From an uncultured Pseudomonadales bacterium (GTDB lineage Bacteria; Pseudomonadota; Gammaproteobacteria; Pseudomonadales; Pseudohongiellaceae), in the NCBI GenBank assembly GCA_943789335.1, contig CALSTS010000006.1, positions 281,501 to 345,500 of the forward strand: a stretch of DNA of 64,000 bases, in the 5' to 3' direction. Shown in pieces: positions 62,543 to 64,000 of the stretch. Each line of letters begins with the position of its first letter. Within the stretch, counting starts at the first letter, position 1. The position numbers were made by a program, and so were the translations under genes. The notes below the pieces were generated by a model. It was not told the DNA's origin. It saw only the letters and a program-made list of their open reading frames with translations, and did not search any database.

Positions 62543-64000
62543 TTGAATCGTTTTGAAATAAATGCCCCTTTTGAACCCGCTGGAGATCAACCTCAAGCAA
62601 TCAGAGAGTTGGTAGACGGGCTAAGCGATGGCTTATCAGCTCAAACCCTGCTGGGTGTAACTGGATCGGGTAAAACGTTTACCATTGCCAATGTAATCCA
62701 GGAGACTCAGCGTCCTGCCTTGATTATGGTGCACAATAAGACTCTTGCTGCCCAACTTTATGGCGAGTTAAAAGATTTCTTCCCTAAAAACGCCGTAGAA
62801 TATTTTGTATCTTATTACGATTATTATCAGCCAGAGGCCTATGTTCCGGCTTCAGATTCCTATATAGAAAAAGATTCATCAGTGAATGAGCATATCGAGC
62901 AGATGCGCTTATCGGCCACTAAGTCTTTATTGGAAAAGCGGGATGTCATTGTTGTAGCGACGGTTTCATCAATTTATGGTTTGGGGGATCCGACAACTTA
63001 TTTGGATATGGTTTTGCACTTGAATGTCGGCGGCAAGCTGGATCAGCGTGTTTTGTTAAAGCGCCTGTCCGAATTGCAGTACACCCGCAATGAGATGGAC
63101 CTGCATAGAAGCTCATACCGGGTTCGAGGTGACGTTATCGATATTTATCCGGCTGAATCTGATAGCAATGCAATTCGAATTGAACTTTTTGATGATGAAA
63201 TAGAAAGCCTGGCTTATTTTGATCCTCTTACCGGTGAAGTTTTACAAAAGGTTCCGCGTCTTACTGTTTTCCCAAAATCACATTACGTCACTCATCGAGA
63301 GCGCATGCTCGAAACTATTGAACTGGTGAAAGTAGAGTTAAGCCATAGATTAAAGTATCTGGAAGAGCATAATTTTTTAGTAGAAGCCCAGCGTCTTAAA
63401 CAACGCACCCAATTTGATCTGGAAATGATGGCGCAGCTGGGATATTGCACGGGAGTTGAAAACTATTCCCGTTACTTATCGGGTCGTGAAGAAGGGCAGG
63501 CGCCTCCAACTTTATTTGATTACTTACCAGCAGATGCCTTTGTAGTGGTTGATGAATCGCATGTGACTGTTCCACAGATTGGAGCCATGTATAAAGGCGA
63601 TCGCTCACGTAAAGAAACCCTCGTACAGTATGGATTCAGGTTGCCCTCAGCTTTAGATAACCGACCTCTGCGTTTTGCTGAATGGGAGCAATTGGTGCCA
63701 CAGCTTATATTTGTGTCAGCAACGCCCTCAGATTATGAAAAACAACATGAAGGCCAAAGGGTAAACCAAGTGGTTAGACCGACAGGTTTATTGGATCCCA
63801 TACCTGAAGTCAGACCAGCCACTCATCAAGTGGATGATCTGCTGTCTGAGGTTAGAAAACGCGTTGTAGTCAATGAAAGAGTATTAGTAACGACCTTAAC
63901 CAAGCGTATGGCTGAAGATTTAACCGATTACTTGGCTGATAACGGCGTACGTGTACGTTATTTGCATTCTGATATCGATACAGTTGAAAGAGTTGAAATC
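62543..64000 (+). CDS. uvrB: Excinuclease ABC subunit UvrB (5' part, runs off the window)
   Basis: 486 residues visible of about 670. It opens [20 protein letters not shown], then Walker [16 protein letters not shown] (K44), [13 protein letters not shown] (the beta-hairpin that grips DNA), [30 protein letters not shown] (Walker B) and [13 protein letters not shown]. The frame is intact to the end. The TTG at 62543 aligns with the family start; an in-frame ATG at 62495 would add 16 unconserved residues and has no ribosome binding site. No canonical CTG-N10-CAG SOS box upstream; a GAACATTTTGTTC palindrome lies 22 bases before the TTG. Confidence 0.95.
   Translation, partial: MNRFEINAPFEPAGDQPQAIRELVDGLSDGLSAQTLLGVTGSGKTFTIANVIQETQRPALIMVHNKTLAAQLYGELKDFFPKNAVEYFVSYYDYYQPEAYVPASDSYIEKDSSVNEHIEQMRLSATKSLLEKRDVIVVATVSSIYGLGDPTTYLDMVLHLNVGGKLDQRVLLKRLSELQYTRNEMDLHRSSYRVRGDVIDIYPAESDSNAIRIELFDDEIESLAYFDPLTGEVLQKVPRLTVFPKSHYVTHRERMLETIELVKVELSHRLKYLEEHNFLVEAQRLKQRTQFDLEMMAQLGYCTGVENYSRYLSGREEGQAPPTLFDYLPADAFVVVDESHVTVPQIGAMYKGDRSRKETLVQYGFRLPSALDNRPLRFAEWEQLVPQLIFVSATPSDYEKQHEGQRVNQVVRPTGLLDPIPEVRPATHQVDDLLSEVRKRVVVNERVLVTTLTKRMAEDLTDYLADNGVRVRYLHSDIDTVERVEI

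Overview
The window is A+T-rich gammaproteobacterial chromosome with no transposase, integrase, phage, CRISPR or rRNA signal. Three blocks match the Pseudomonas-type gene order: corB/ypjD/ffh/rpsP-rimM-trmD-rplS/dsbC-hom-thrC/recJ; mtaD-ubiG-mupP-yciK divergent from gyrA; and gyrA-(pheA-tyrA)-aroA-cmk-rpsA-ihfB-lapA-lapB-pyrF. Together with a complete System I cytochrome c maturation cluster, this suggests an aerobic, probably marine gammaproteobacterium related to the Pseudomonadales/Cellvibrionales (OMG-like) lineages. I would not name a genus. TTG and GTG starts with good ribosome binding sites are frequent.

Layout. 1-3.6 kb (minus): fdhD, a Zn-ribbon NUDIX hydrolase, a CorB-type CBS membrane protein and ypjD. 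3.7-11 kb (plus): ffh, the rpsP ribosomal/tRNA-modification operon, dsbC, hom and thrC, closed by a perfect 18-bp hairpin terminator. 11.1-15.1 kb (minus): a three-gene exported cluster (two related proteins of unknown function around a metallo-beta-lactamase-fold protein), then an HtrA protease behind a sigma-E-like promoter. 15.4-20 kb: acyl-CoA ligase, recJ, a small cytochrome c and dcd. 20.2-27.3 kb: ccmABCDEFGHI, with ccmE and ccmF each broken by one extra base. 27.3-34.2 kb: an MFS exporter, a DUF4159 protein, and a VTC-domain / DUF4956 / CotH / CotH operon. 34.2-40.7 kb: ferredoxin-NADP reductase, modBC without modA, moaA, moaB, an unreported 43-residue membrane protein, a 398-bp intergenic region with repeated GTAACAC motifs, a HEM4-domain protein and a periplasmic cyclophilin. 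40.7-50.1 kb: yciB, yciO, trpS, scpAB, rluB, a GST, then yciK, a phosphatase, ubiG and mtaD on the minus strand. 50.4-64 kb: gyrA (two frameshifts), a pheA-tyrA fusion, aroA, cmk, rpsA, ihfB, lapAB, pyrF, a ComEA-like protein, tRNA-Asn and the start of uvrB.

How the genes work together. The ccm genes, DsbC, the small cytochrome c and HtrA form an envelope thiol, haem and quality-control theme. FdhD, ModBC, MoaA and MoaB are a molybdenum-cofactor theme that implies molybdoenzymes elsewhere. Hom/ThrC and PheA-TyrA/AroA feed threonine and aromatic amino-acid synthesis.

The points most worth a second look are: the prephenate dehydratase-ACT-prephenate dehydrogenase fusion without a chorismate mutase domain; the VTC/DUF4956/double-CotH operon, in which one CotH carries methionine-rich insertions; the three-gene exported cluster; the hidden 43-residue gene beside the motif-rich intergenic region; and four frameshifts of the same sign in ccmE, ccmF and gyrA, which most probably are sequence errors.
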